From Floccifex porci (GTDB lineage Bacteria; Bacillota_I; Bacilli_A; Erysipelotrichales; Erysipelotrichaceae): 64,000 bases of DNA. Below, piece after piece: positions 43,601 to 51,628 of the stretch. The DNA lies in assembly GCF_009696175.1 (NCBI RefSeq), contig NZ_VUMM01000002.1, positions 62,001 through 126,000 on the forward strand. Direction: 5' to 3'. Both the position numbers and the translations under genes were made by a program. Positions within the stretch are counted from its first letter, which is position 1. Every line of letters begins with the position of its first letter. The notes beneath the pieces are model-generated. The model worked only from the letters and a program-made list of their open reading frames with translations. It was not told where the DNA came from and ran no database searches.

Positions 43601-44520
43601 TTTTTCCAACCCTTCATTTTATTTATAATATCGTATTGTGGACTCTGTGTGCAAATAATTGGACAATGAAGTTCATGTTTTAAATACGCTCTTAATCCAA
43701 AACAGTTTGCCAGTCCTCCACTTAAATATATACCCTGTTCCAGTATCTTTTCCTGCAGATCAAGGTTACAGGAAGAAATCATCTGCTTGGTCCATAATAC
43801 AATCTGCTGTTCAATAGCTAAAAGATCTGGCCAAATATTCATAGAAGTAATATTGATTTTTTCATACTGATTGTATTTATTCATCCCAAAACAAGTTAAA
43901 TTCGCATTTTTATTTATATTTAAACTTTTACTGCACGCTTCTTTTAATATACGTGCATCTTCTTTTGAAATAATACAGGAAGTCTTTTTTAATACAGTCT
44001 GAACAATGGCTTCATCCATTTGAATTCCCGCAAATGGAATTTGTTTGTACAGGATTTCTTTTCCATTCACATTGCATCCAATCAATGTATAGGAATGACC
44101 TGCATGAATATAAAAATGTATTTTTTCATTCATCAGTTGAGGAATAGAAATAAACTCAATTTTTCGAATACCTTCATTTTTTAAAGCTTTCAGCCACTTA
44201 TCCTGTTCGGTTTCATTTTTATCCGGCAAACAAATCAGTAAACAGGGTTTTGAAAAAATAGACTTCTCTTTTTTTAAATTTAATCCATATTGAATTAAAG
44301 GAACAATATCTCCTTTAATTTTTCCTTCTGAAAAAGGATATTTTACTTTAATAGAAGTACTGCGATGGTATACATATTCTAAAGCATCATGCGATAAAGC
44401 AACGATTTCATTATTTTTATACGCAATCAGACTTTGAAACTGGACAAAACAATCCTTTGATTCATCATAAATTCGGATTTGATGTGATCCTGCATCCAGG
44501 GCATACCATCTTTCAAACAT
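43597..44520 (-). CDS. Divergent MreB/Mbl-like actin-family protein
   Basis: A 307-residue protein that I align by eye with MreB. YALDAGSHQIRIYDE takes the place of the phosphate-1 loop (usually DLGTxNT). IVALSHDALEYVYHRSTSIKVKYPFSEGKIKGDI mirrors the AVGEEAK...RPLKDGVIAD segment. IYLSGGLANCFGLRAYLKHELHCPI mirrors the LTGGGALLRGL...T-x-I-P-V end. The nucleotide-binding loops are degenerate, so ATP binding and polymerisation are uncertain. The context of DUF1146 directly upstream and tagO downstream recalls the ywzB/mbl region of Bacillus. GGAGG precedes the ATG. Confidence 0.7.
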   Translation of the reverse strand: MFERWYALDAGSHQIRIYDESKDCFVQFQSLIAYKNNEIVALSHDALEYVYHRSTSIKVKYPFSEGKIKGDIVPLIQYGLNLKKEKSIFSKPCLLICLPDKNETEQDKWLKALKNEGIRKIEFISIPQLMNEKIHFYIHAGHSYTLIGCNVNGKEILYKQIPFAGIQMDEAIVQTVLKKTSCIISKEDARILKEACSKSLNINKNANLTCFGMNKYNQYEKINITSMNIWPDLLAIEQQIVLWTKQMISSCNLDLQEKILEQGIYLSGGLANCFGLRAYLKHELHCPIICTQSPQYDIINKMKGWKK

Positions 44521-44522
44521 AC

Positions 44523-44732
44523 TTATCCTCCAAGTCCATTATATATTGTCAAATCAAGAATTGCCTGTGTGGCCAGATAAGCCAGCACAAAAGAAATAAG
44601 AAATAGAAGTGTGATCACTTTTCCACTCTTCTGTACTTTACATATTTTTTCAAATTGAATAGATGAACAAGCATATACACTCAATATAAAACATACTAAA
44701 AATATACAGTATTTTAAAATTGAAAAGACCAT
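44523..44732 (-). CDS. DUF1146 (YwzB-like) small membrane protein
   Basis: A 69-residue protein with two membrane helices (about residues 3-22 and 38-58) joined by a basic loop containing IQFEKICKVQKSGK. This is the layout and loop of the DUF1146 family found near mbl and murA genes in Bacillus. The frame opens at a TTG at 44744 that is actually part of the GGAGG site, so the ATG at 44732, one base after the ispE stop, is the start. Function unknown. Confidence 0.8.
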   Translation of the reverse strand: MVFSILKYCIFLVCFILSVYACSSIQFEKICKVQKSGKVITLLFLISFVLAYLATQAILDLTIYNGLGG

Positions 44733-44733
44733 A

Positions 44734-45567
44734 TTATCCTCCAATTGTCACTATCTTTACAAAATTATACTTTTTTTCCATTTCTTTTTTCGCATGATTC
44801 ATAATGTCCATATTCATCGAAAATCCCATCATAGAAGATCCCGATCCAGACATCATAACCCGATCCATTCCCAGATTCATCATTTCTTCTTCGATTGTAT
44901 TCAGAATTGGTTCCATCTTTCTGGCAACCGGTTCCAGCGTATTATTGATGGATCGAATAAAGGCATCATAATCTTTATGTACAACACTTTCACAGATGGC
45001 ATCTACATCTACCTGTATCGGTCTGGATTCATGCCAGTTTTTAAAGGCAACCGGAGTGGAAATCCCACAATCCGGTTTTAAGATCAGACAAGGAATTTTC
45101 CAGTCAGTATCCAGTACAGTAATTTTTTCCCCGATTCCTTTGACTCTGGCCCATTGATTCACAACACAGAAAGGAACATCGGCTCCAATCTGTTTAGCCA
45201 GGTTGATTTTTTCTTCTAAGGATATAGAAATCTTTTCCATTTCCAATATGGCTTTTAAAACAGCTGCTCCATCTGCAGATCCTCCCGCCATACCAGACAT
45301 TTGAGGAATGTTTTTATGAATCACAATACGATAATGAGAATCAATTGAATAAGTTTTCTTTAATAAGTCAACCATACTGGAAACAGTATTTCTTTTGGGA
45401 ATGTCTTCATTTAAACAGATGACTTCATCTTTCTCACTTTCTGATATTTCAATTTCATCATATAAAGAAATGGGAGCCATGATCATATCTAAGTCATGAT
45501 ATCCATTTTCAAATACTCCTACAATATCCAGTGCACAATTTACTTTTGCATAAGCTCTAACAATCAT
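44734..45567 (-). CDS. ispE: 4-diphosphocytidyl-2-C-methyl-D-erythritol kinase
   Basis: A 277-residue GHMP kinase of the MEP isoprenoid pathway. It starts IVRAYAKVNCALDIVG and has the ATP loop PQMSGMAGGSADGAAVL and the C-terminal VMMSGSGSSMMGF. AAAGGA before the ATG at 45567 sets the start; the frame is open to 45606. It overlaps the ksgA stop by eleven bases. Its presence shows that the organism uses the MEP route, supplying the isoprenoid lipid on which TagO acts. Confidence 0.95.
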   Translation of the reverse strand: MIVRAYAKVNCALDIVGVFENGYHDLDMIMAPISLYDEIEISESEKDEVICLNEDIPKRNTVSSMVDLLKKTYSIDSHYRIVIHKNIPQMSGMAGGSADGAAVLKAILEMEKISISLEEKINLAKQIGADVPFCVVNQWARVKGIGEKITVLDTDWKIPCLILKPDCGISTPVAFKNWHESRPIQVDVDAICESVVHKDYDAFIRSINNTLEPVARKMEPILNTIEEEMMNLGMDRVMMSGSGSSMMGFSMNMDIMNHAKKEMEKKYNFVKIVTIGG

Positions 45568-46177
45568 AATATTCCTTTCCACATTCATATAAACGTATAA
45601 AATCATCCAATGTACATTGTTGCCCTCGAGTGGAAGCTTCTATACCAGCTTTTTCTAAAATTGATAAAGCTATTTCTTTATTTTGAACAAAGGCTGAAAA
45701 ATTGTTGTAGATGGTTTTTCTTCTTTGTGTAAAACAGGCTTTAACCATCTTAAAAAATACATCTTCGTTTTCTAAATGATATTTATGATGAAATGTAAAT
45801 TGTATCACCATAGAATCCACATTTGGTTTTGGCCAGAATACATGACGAGATACATCCATTACTTTTTTTACATCACATCGATATTTCGTAATTACACTTA
45901 ACGCATTGTAGTCTTTATCATTTTCTTTTGCCAGAAAACGATCATCAATTTCAAAGGCAATCACCTGATTGCTTCTCTGACATAGAAACTGCGTCAAAGC
46001 TCCTATTCCTGGACCAATTTCAAACACCAGTTCATTCGGATCTTTTATTGCCGCCTGTGCAATTTTCTCAACCACTTTTGGCTCAATGATAAAATTCTGC
46101 CCATATGTTTTCTTTGTGAAAACATTGTATTTTTCCTGTATTTCTTTTGTTTTTTTAATTGTCGCAATTGGCTGCAT
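45557..46177 (-). CDS. ksgA: KsgA-like 16S rRNA dimethyladenosine transferase with a large internal deletion
   Basis: Only 206 residues, while KsgA is normally 270-295. The N-terminal part is intact (YGQNFIIEPKVVEKIA, the SAM motif FEIGPGIGALTQFL, VIAFEIDDRF to residue 81). The C-terminal part is intact from AKENDKDYNALSVITKYR through VFWPKPNVDSMVIQF and CFTQRRKTIYNNF. Between them about 80 residues are missing in frame, including the remaining SAM-binding strands and the catalytic NLPY motif. The enzyme should not methylate A1518/A1519, and loss of that activity gives kasugamycin resistance in other bacteria. GAGGAT precedes the ATG; it overlaps rnmV and ispE. A real deletion or an assembly collapse are both possible. 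Confidence 0.85.
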   Translation of the reverse strand: MQPIATIKKTKEIQEKYNVFTKKTYGQNFIIEPKVVEKIAQAAIKDPNELVFEIGPGIGALTQFLCQRSNQVIAFEIDDRFLAKENDKDYNALSVITKYRCDVKKVMDVSRHVFWPKPNVDSMVIQFTFHHKYHLENEDVFFKMVKACFTQRRKTIYNNFSAFVQNKEIALSILEKAGIEASTRGQQCTLDDFIRLYECGKEYYDC

Positions 46178-46706
46178 TGAATCGATCCTCTATTTCTTTT
46201 TTTGTTACATTCATACCATTTAATCTTTTAAAACACGTTTTCGCATTACAAGGTCCAATATGAAACCACTGACAGACCTGATTTCTTCTGAAAGAATCTC
46301 CCATCAATCCCAGATCTAAAAATTCTTCAAAAGACAAGCTTTGTATCGGACTGGAAAACGTAACACAATTCTTTAAAGACTGCCATAAATCTTCTTTACT
46401 GGCATGTTCCACTCCCACCTTTTTATCCGTTCTGGCTTTTTTCTTATCAATAAAAGCATTTTTACAACCTGGTATTCTTTCATTGATCTGTCTTCGAATA
46501 TGTTCACCCGGTGTATCTGGATCGGTAAATACGATGATTCCTCTTACTTTCTGGGCCTGTTCAATTCGTTTTAATGTATTTTCATTCAAAGTATCCCCAT
46601 TGGTTTCAATGGTATCACACTGAAAATAGGACTGCAGGGTATTGGTATCATTTTTCCCTTCAACAACAATGATTTCCTTTATTTTATTCTTCGTCATAGT
46701 ATCCAT
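46155..46706 (-). CDS. rnmV: Ribonuclease M5
   Basis: A 183-residue Toprim-domain ribonuclease that matures 5S rRNA. IIVVEGKNDTNTL and VFTDPDTPGEHIRRQI carry the acidic Toprim residues, and VGVEHASKEDLWQSL matches RnmV. AAGGA seven bases before the ATG at 46706 sets the start, inside the end of yitT. It is followed immediately by ksgA, the usual Firmicute order. Confidence 0.94.
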   Translation of the reverse strand: MDTMTKNKIKEIIVVEGKNDTNTLQSYFQCDTIETNGDTLNENTLKRIEQAQKVRGIIVFTDPDTPGEHIRRQINERIPGCKNAFIDKKKARTDKKVGVEHASKEDLWQSLKNCVTFSSPIQSLSFEEFLDLGLMGDSFRRNQVCQWFHIGPCNAKTCFKRLNGMNVTKKEIEDRFNAANCDN

Positions 46707-47556
46707 ATGTGAATCCTTCCCCATGAACTTCATTAACATTATTCACAATAATAAAAGCGGATGGATCTATTTTTTTGATATTCGATTCAAGAATGGATAA
46801 ATGTTTCTGTTTGATAACACACATAATCACTGGATGGTATTCCTGAGAATAGCCTCCGATTCCATCCAATATCGTTACCCCTCTTCCCAGCTGATTAACC
46901 AGATAGTCACGCACTTCGATCCATTTATTTGAAATCACCATACAATTGATGGCTTTCTGTGTTCCCAGTAAAATCGTTCGATTGATTGCCGCACTGGAAG
47001 TAAATACCGATAGAATTCCAATTAAAGCCGGCTGCAGACCATGAATCATCAAACCTAACAGAATGGTCAATACATCCACAATGGCAACGCTGTCTCCTGA
47101 AGATAAAGGTGTGTATTTATGCAGAATCAAAGCTGGAATGTCCATTCCTCCTGTACTGGCATTGACGCGAAAACAAAGTCCCAATCCCACTCCAGAAATC
47201 AATCCTGAATAAATGGAAGCCAGATAAGGTTCCATAATAAAGGTTCCTTCTGGAAAATAATTGTATATATAAGAAAATATAGAAACACCTAAAGGGTAAA
47301 CAAGAGTAGACAATAACGTTCTAAGTGCAAATCCTTTTCCTAATAAAATAGCTCCCAGAATAAACAGAGCATACGTAATAATATTGATCATTAAAACGCT
47401 GTCCATATGTATCAGTGGACTTAAAGCTACGACCACTCCAGCGACTCCTCCGGTTAAAATATCATTTGGTAAAATAAAAAAAGACACAGAAGCGGCCACC
47501 AGTAAGTTACCAATTATAATAAAAATAAAAGATATCCATTTATTCTTTTCTTTCAT
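46684..47556 (-). CDS. YitT family membrane protein
   Basis: A 290-residue protein with five or six membrane helices (ISFIFIIIGNLLVAASVSFFILPNDILTGGVAGVV at the start) and a C-terminal cytoplasmic DUF2179 domain (GVTILDGIGGYSQEYHPVIMCVIKQKHLSILESNIKKIDPSAFIIVNNVNEVHGEGF). This is the standard YitT layout. The function of the family is not established. GGAGG precedes the ATG. It heads the run of seven overlapping genes to 42530. Confidence 0.9.
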   Translation of the reverse strand: MKEKNKWISFIFIIIGNLLVAASVSFFILPNDILTGGVAGVVVALSPLIHMDSVLMINIITYALFILGAILLGKGFALRTLLSTLVYPLGVSIFSYIYNYFPEGTFIMEPYLASIYSGLISGVGLGLCFRVNASTGGMDIPALILHKYTPLSSGDSVAIVDVLTILLGLMIHGLQPALIGILSVFTSSAAINRTILLGTQKAINCMVISNKWIEVRDYLVNQLGRGVTILDGIGGYSQEYHPVIMCVIKQKHLSILESNIKKIDPSAFIIVNNVNEVHGEGFTYGYYDEE

Positions 47557-47642
47557 TGAAACACCTCCATACCAAAAAGATTATATCATTAATTTTAAAT
47601 CAGTGGTATCCTAATAATAGAGTAAAGAAAGGAGATAAAAAA

Positions 47643-48350
47643 ATGTCAACACCTCATAATCAGGCTCAAAAAGGAGAAGTCGCAAAAGTTGTTTTAATGC
47701 CTGGAGATCCATTACGTGCAAAATACATTGCGGAAAACTTTTTAGAAAATCCAGTATGTTTTAATACCATTCGAAATATGTTTGGATACACAGGATATTA
47801 TAAAGGAAAGAAAGTATCGGTTATGGGTTCTGGAATGGGAATGCCAAGCATTGGCATCTATTCCTATGAATTATATTCTCAATACGATGTCGATACTATT
47901 ATTCGTATTGGTTCCGCTGGAGGATACACTCCCGATTTAAAACTATTTGATGTCACTTTAATTGAAAGTGCCTATTCTCGTTCCAGTTTTGCACAAGTTC
48001 AGTCCAATGATCCAGATGATATTCAATATCCAGATGAAGAATTATGCCAGACAATAAAAGATTGTGCCAGCAATCTAAATTTATCAATCAAGCCAATCCG
48101 CATTCATTCTTCCGATGTATTCTACTGTCAGGATGATTCCTGTACAAAAGATGCGATGGATCATGGATGTCAGGCTGTTGAAATGGAAAGTTTTGCCTTA
48201 TTTCACAATGCGAAAGTATTACATAAAAAAGCAGCTGCAATCTGCACAATTTCCGATTCTTTCGCATTTGAAGAAATCACAACTCCACAACAAAGAGAAC
48301 AATGTTTCAATGACATGATGAAAATTGCTTTGGAAGCCAGTATCCGTTAA
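47643..48350 (+). CDS. deoD: Purine nucleoside phosphorylase, DeoD type
   Basis: A 235-residue hexameric phosphorylase that splits purine nucleosides to base and (deoxy)ribose 1-phosphate. It starts STPHNQAQKGEVAKVVLMPGDPLRAKYIAENFL and has VMGSGMGMPSIGIY, RIGSAGG, and the AVEMESFALF active-site loop. The frame opens at 47556, but AAAGGAG before the ATG at 47643 fixes the start. It converges with deoC, so base and sugar salvage genes lie side by side. Confidence 0.95.
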   Translation: MSTPHNQAQKGEVAKVVLMPGDPLRAKYIAENFLENPVCFNTIRNMFGYTGYYKGKKVSVMGSGMGMPSIGIYSYELYSQYDVDTIIRIGSAGGYTPDLKLFDVTLIESAYSRSSFAQVQSNDPDDIQYPDEELCQTIKDCASNLNLSIKPIRIHSSDVFYCQDDSCTKDAMDHGCQAVEMESFALFHNAKVLHKKAAAICTISDSFAFEEITTPQQREQCFNDMMKIALEASIR

Positions 48351-48376
48351 AAAAAGCTGCAATCTGCAGCTTTTTT
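48350..48376. terminator. Bidirectional terminator between deoD and deoC
   Basis: AAAAAAGCTGCA/TGCAGCTTTTTT, a 12-bp stem with a 3-nt loop and T-runs on both strands. Confidence 0.9.
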
Positions 48377-49010
48377 ACATTAAAGAAATTCCTTTTGAAG
48401 TTCCAATACGACTGGCTCCTGCTTTGATCATTTCATCCATATCTTCCGGTGTTCTTACCCCACCTGCAGCCTTGATCAAAGCTTTATCCTGTACCGCTTC
48501 CTTCATCACTTTAACCACATGAACATTGGCTCCTTCACGATTGAAACCAGTGGATGTCTTCACAAATTCCGCTTTGGCTTCTACACATAAATTACAGGCT
48601 CTTCTAATTTCATCATCAGATAATAGACACGTTTCAAGAATGACTTTTACCGTCTTATCTTCTGAAGCCTGTACAACGGCTTTAATATCTTCTAAAACCG
48701 CTTTGTCATTGCCTGCTTTTAATTCCCCAATGTTGATTACCATATCCACTTCATCGGCTCCATTTTCAATGGCTTCTTTAGTTTCAAATGCTTTAAGTGC
48801 ACTGGTATTGGCTCCTAATGGAAATCCGATAACTGTACAGACCATTACATCGCTTTCTTTTAATAACTGCGCACAATAAGAAACCCAGTATGGATTCACA
48901 CAGACCGATGCGAAATCATATTCCATCGCCTGCTGACATAACTCTTTGATCTGTTCTTTTGTTGCTTCTGGTTTTAATAACGTATGATCAATATATTTAC
49001 TTCTTTTCAT
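48375..49010 (-). CDS. deoC: Deoxyribose-phosphate aldolase
   Basis: A 211-residue aldolase that cleaves deoxyribose 5-phosphate to glyceraldehyde 3-phosphate and acetaldehyde. It starts [21 protein letters not shown]. The Schiff-base lysine is Lys151 in FVKTSTGF, and the second lysine is in [18 protein letters not shown] before the ATG at 49010 sets the start; the frame is open to 49073. A TTGTTT-17-TATAAT promoter is upstream. Confidence 0.96.
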   Translation of the reverse strand: MKRSKYIDHTLLKPEATKEQIKELCQQAMEYDFASVCVNPYWVSYCAQLLKESDVMVCTVIGFPLGANTSALKAFETKEAIENGADEVDMVINIGELKAGNDKAVLEDIKAVVQASEDKTVKVILETCLLSDDEIRRACNLCVEAKAEFVKTSTGFNREGANVHVVKVMKEAVQDKALIKAAGGVRTPEDMDEMIKAGASRIGTSKGISLM

Positions 49011-49028
49011 GATAGCCTCCTTATTTTT

Positions 49029-49057
49029 ATTATACCTTTCTTCTGATACACAAACAA
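49029..49057 (-). promoter_or_regulatory. Promoter of deoC
   Basis: Minus-strand TTGTTT (49052-49057), 17 bases, TATAAT (49029-49034), then GGAGG and the ATG. Confidence 0.7.
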
Positions 49058-49102
49058 ATACATTCCCTTTCACTTTGATTTGAAAGATTTTATTTCAAAC
49101 TA

Positions 49103-49111
49103 TGGTAAAAT
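49103..49111 (+). promoter_or_regulatory. Extended -10 promoter of addBA with a very short leader
   Basis: TGG-TAAAAT at 49103-49111. A transcript starting near 49118 would have the nine-base leader GGTGATTCT, so the weak ribosome site GGTGAT would be the 5' end itself. Confidence 0.4.
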
Positions 49112-49126
49112 AAGAATGGTGATTCT

Positions 49127-51628
49127 ATGAAAACAATAATTGTACCTTCCAGCCTTCATTTAGTAATGTATCAGAAGCTATTAAAAGAATATTCCAATAC
49201 AATTGATGTACAGGTTCTTTCTTTAAATTCTTTTCTATATGATCATTCTGAACAGGAATTAAATATTTTATATCAATATCAGAAAAAAGGAGAGTCTTTA
49301 AGAGATTCGAATACATACAAAAACAGTTTTAATGATTTAACATTTTTAAAATCCTGTCTGTCTTTTATTCGTTTCTGTAAATTATATAATGTAAAAGACT
49401 TTCCTGAACATACACAGAAAGATAAAGATTTAAAAGAACTTCTTTTATCTATTTATTCAATAGAAACAAAAGAAGATCATATAAAACCTATAATCGATTT
49501 TCAATCCGTTTATATTCTTCATAAACCTTATAACGATATAGAAATGAAATGGATCTTATTTTTACTGGAAAATGGCGCACAATTTATAGATAAAAAGACT
49601 CAGACAAACTTTCATTATCATTCTATGGCCAATCCAAAAAAAGAAGCCCAATGGATCTGTCAAAGTATTATAGAAAAAAATTACAATGCCTGTGACTGTA
49701 TGATTTTTACCAGTCAGGAAAGTGAAAATCAGGTATTAGCCCAAATGCTGGATCAATATAATATTCCTTATACTTTTTTAAAGAAAACGATCAATTCGTT
49801 TATTCTGGATGAATTCAATTCTGTCTTTTCCTGGATTCAGGAAAAGACACTTTCTTCTTTTTTAAATATGATTCAGCTTTTATATCCAGAAATATATAAA
49901 GATATGAATGCCTATTACACTTCCTTTCCAGATTCTATTTATCCTTCGTTTCATCTGGAAAAGATTGAATATGAAAAAAATTATTTAATAGAAGAAACTG
50001 ATTTTCTATATTTAAAAAATGCAGAATCAAATATAAAACAATGGTTCTTAGACCATGATTTTCTATTACACTTAACAATGAATGATTTTGTTTCAATTTG
50101 TGAAATCATCCAGAACCATCACATAAATCCTTCAATAGAAGATATAAAAGCTTATCAGTATGTACAGGATTGTTACAAACAGTCTTTTGATTACTTAAAG
50201 GATCCTTTCTTACTGATTCAATATTTGAAACAAAGCTCTTTAACACAAAGTGTAAAGGAAATAAAAGGAGTCTGTATCTCTTCTTTAAACGATTGTAATG
50301 GAATTCGTCCGCATTGTTTTATTATGTCTGCCAATGCGAAAAATTTTCCTTCCATTGTCATTCATAAAGACATTTTTAATGAGAACTATATTCAGAATAC
50401 AACTCTACCTTCTTTACAGAAACGATTATCTTTTCAGCTTCAGCAATTAAAAGATACTTTATTTCAGATGGAAGATTGTTTTATATCTTATGCACAATCC
50501 GATTATGAAGGAAAAACAGTGGAAGCTTCAAATGATATAAAAGAATGGATTGGAAAAGATGCTTCTTTTATAGATGTAAAAGAAAGTTCAAATTATGAAA
50601 AGACAAAGCTGTTTATTTCCAGAGAACAGGCAAAAGATCTGTTTTTTAAAGATTCTATCTTTAGTGTATCCCGATTAGAATCTTTCGCAAAATGTCCTTT
50701 TTATCATTATTTAAAATATGGTTTACATTTAAGAGAACCAAAAAGTGTTACAGAAGTCAGTACAAAAGGAACCTTATTTCATTCGATGCTGGAACATCTA
50801 ACAACTATCTATCATAAAGATTATATTCATGTTCCTCTTATAGAAATTGAAAAAATCATTAAAGATGAATTTTCTTTCTTTTTAAAAGTATATCCTAATA
50901 AAAAAACATGGGTAGAAGGACAAATTATTGAATATTCACAAAAGATTCATCGTGTATTGCAGCAGCTGTCTGAATTTGAAAACAGCTGGCATATGAATAT
51001 AAAGGAACAGGAATATAAAATTCTAAAAAAGATGGAATTTGAAGATATGACACTTACTTTTACTGGATATATTGATCGAATGGATACATCCAGCACCAGT
51101 TTCTGTATTTTTGATTATAAATCCAGTAAAAAAGAACTAAGAAAAGAAAATTTTCAAGCCGGTTTATCGCTTCAATTGTTGACCTATACTATTTATATAG
51201 AAGAAAACGAACATTTAAAACCAGTTGGATGTTTCTATATTTCTTTGTCTTCTCCTTTTATACAGGATGAAGCATTGCATATTTCCTATCCAAAAGACAA
51301 TCAGAAGTTAGGATTTGTAGAACCATCCAATTCAAATGGACTGGATGAATACAATAGACAGAAAATTATTTCAGGATGGAATTTTGATGGCTTTGATATA
51401 TATATCGATTCTAAAGAACAATTTGCCATTCCTAAAAATACTTTATCTTACGAAGAATGCAAAGAACAATGGGATATCATCGTGAATGGATTGTTAAAGA
51501 AGATGAAAGAAGGAGACATCCAGGCCAATCATGTTGAAAATGCATGTATGTATTGTAAATTCCAAAGAATCTGTCGTAACAATCGAAAAGAAGTCCGTCA
51601 AATATCATTTATAGAGGAGGAAGCCTGA
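49127..51628 (+). CDS. addB: AddB-like helicase/exonuclease subunit, short and without Walker A
   Basis: An 833-residue protein; AddB is usually about 1,100-1,170. The C-terminal PD-(D/E)XK nuclease is present: GTLFHSMLEHL, FTGYIDRMD, FCIFDYKSSKKE, GLSLQLLTY. The four cysteines of the AddB iron-sulfur cluster are also there (SFAKCPFYHYL and ENACMYCKFQRICRN). The N-terminus (MKTIIVPSSLHLVMYQKLL) lacks the GxxGxGKT nucleotide loop. The central helicase-like part is much reduced, so it probably acts as nuclease and scaffold only. It is translationally coupled to addA (TGATG). Confidence 0.88.
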   Translation: MKTIIVPSSLHLVMYQKLLKEYSNTIDVQVLSLNSFLYDHSEQELNILYQYQKKGESLRDSNTYKNSFNDLTFLKSCLSFIRFCKLYNVKDFPEHTQKDKDLKELLLSIYSIETKEDHIKPIIDFQSVYILHKPYNDIEMKWILFLLENGAQFIDKKTQTNFHYHSMANPKKEAQWICQSIIEKNYNACDCMIFTSQESENQVLAQMLDQYNIPYTFLKKTINSFILDEFNSVFSWIQEKTLSSFLNMIQLLYPEIYKDMNAYYTSFPDSIYPSFHLEKIEYEKNYLIEETDFLYLKNAESNIKQWFLDHDFLLHLTMNDFVSICEIIQNHHINPSIEDIKAYQYVQDCYKQSFDYLKDPFLLIQYLKQSSLTQSVKEIKGVCISSLNDCNGIRPHCFIMSANAKNFPSIVIHKDIFNENYIQNTTLPSLQKRLSFQLQQLKDTLFQMEDCFISYAQSDYEGKTVEASNDIKEWIGKDASFIDVKESSNYEKTKLFISREQAKDLFFKDSIFSVSRLESFAKCPFYHYLKYGLHLREPKSVTEVSTKGTLFHSMLEHLTTIYHKDYIHVPLIEIEKIIKDEFSFFLKVYPNKKTWVEGQIIEYSQKIHRVLQQLSEFENSWHMNIKEQEYKILKKMEFEDMTLTFTGYIDRMDTSSTSFCIFDYKSSKKELRKENFQAGLSLQLLTYTIYIEENEHLKPVGCFYISLSSPFIQDEALHISYPKDNQKLGFVEPSNSNGLDEYNRQKIISGWNFDGFDIYIDSKEQFAIPKNTLSYEECKEQWDIIVNGLLKKMKEGDIQANHVENACMYCKFQRICRNNRKEVRQISFIEEEA

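Noticed and set aside
43597-44520. FtsA or PilM identity for the actin-like protein
   Set aside because: The IVALSHDALEYVYHRS...KGDI block and the C-terminal LSGGLANCFGLRAYL block follow MreB spacing; no FtsA 1C-like insertion or C-terminal amphipathic helix is visible.
45557-46177. A frameshift as the cause of the short KsgA
   Set aside because: Both halves are in the same frame with no extra DNA between them, so it is a deletion or assembly collapse and not a frameshift.
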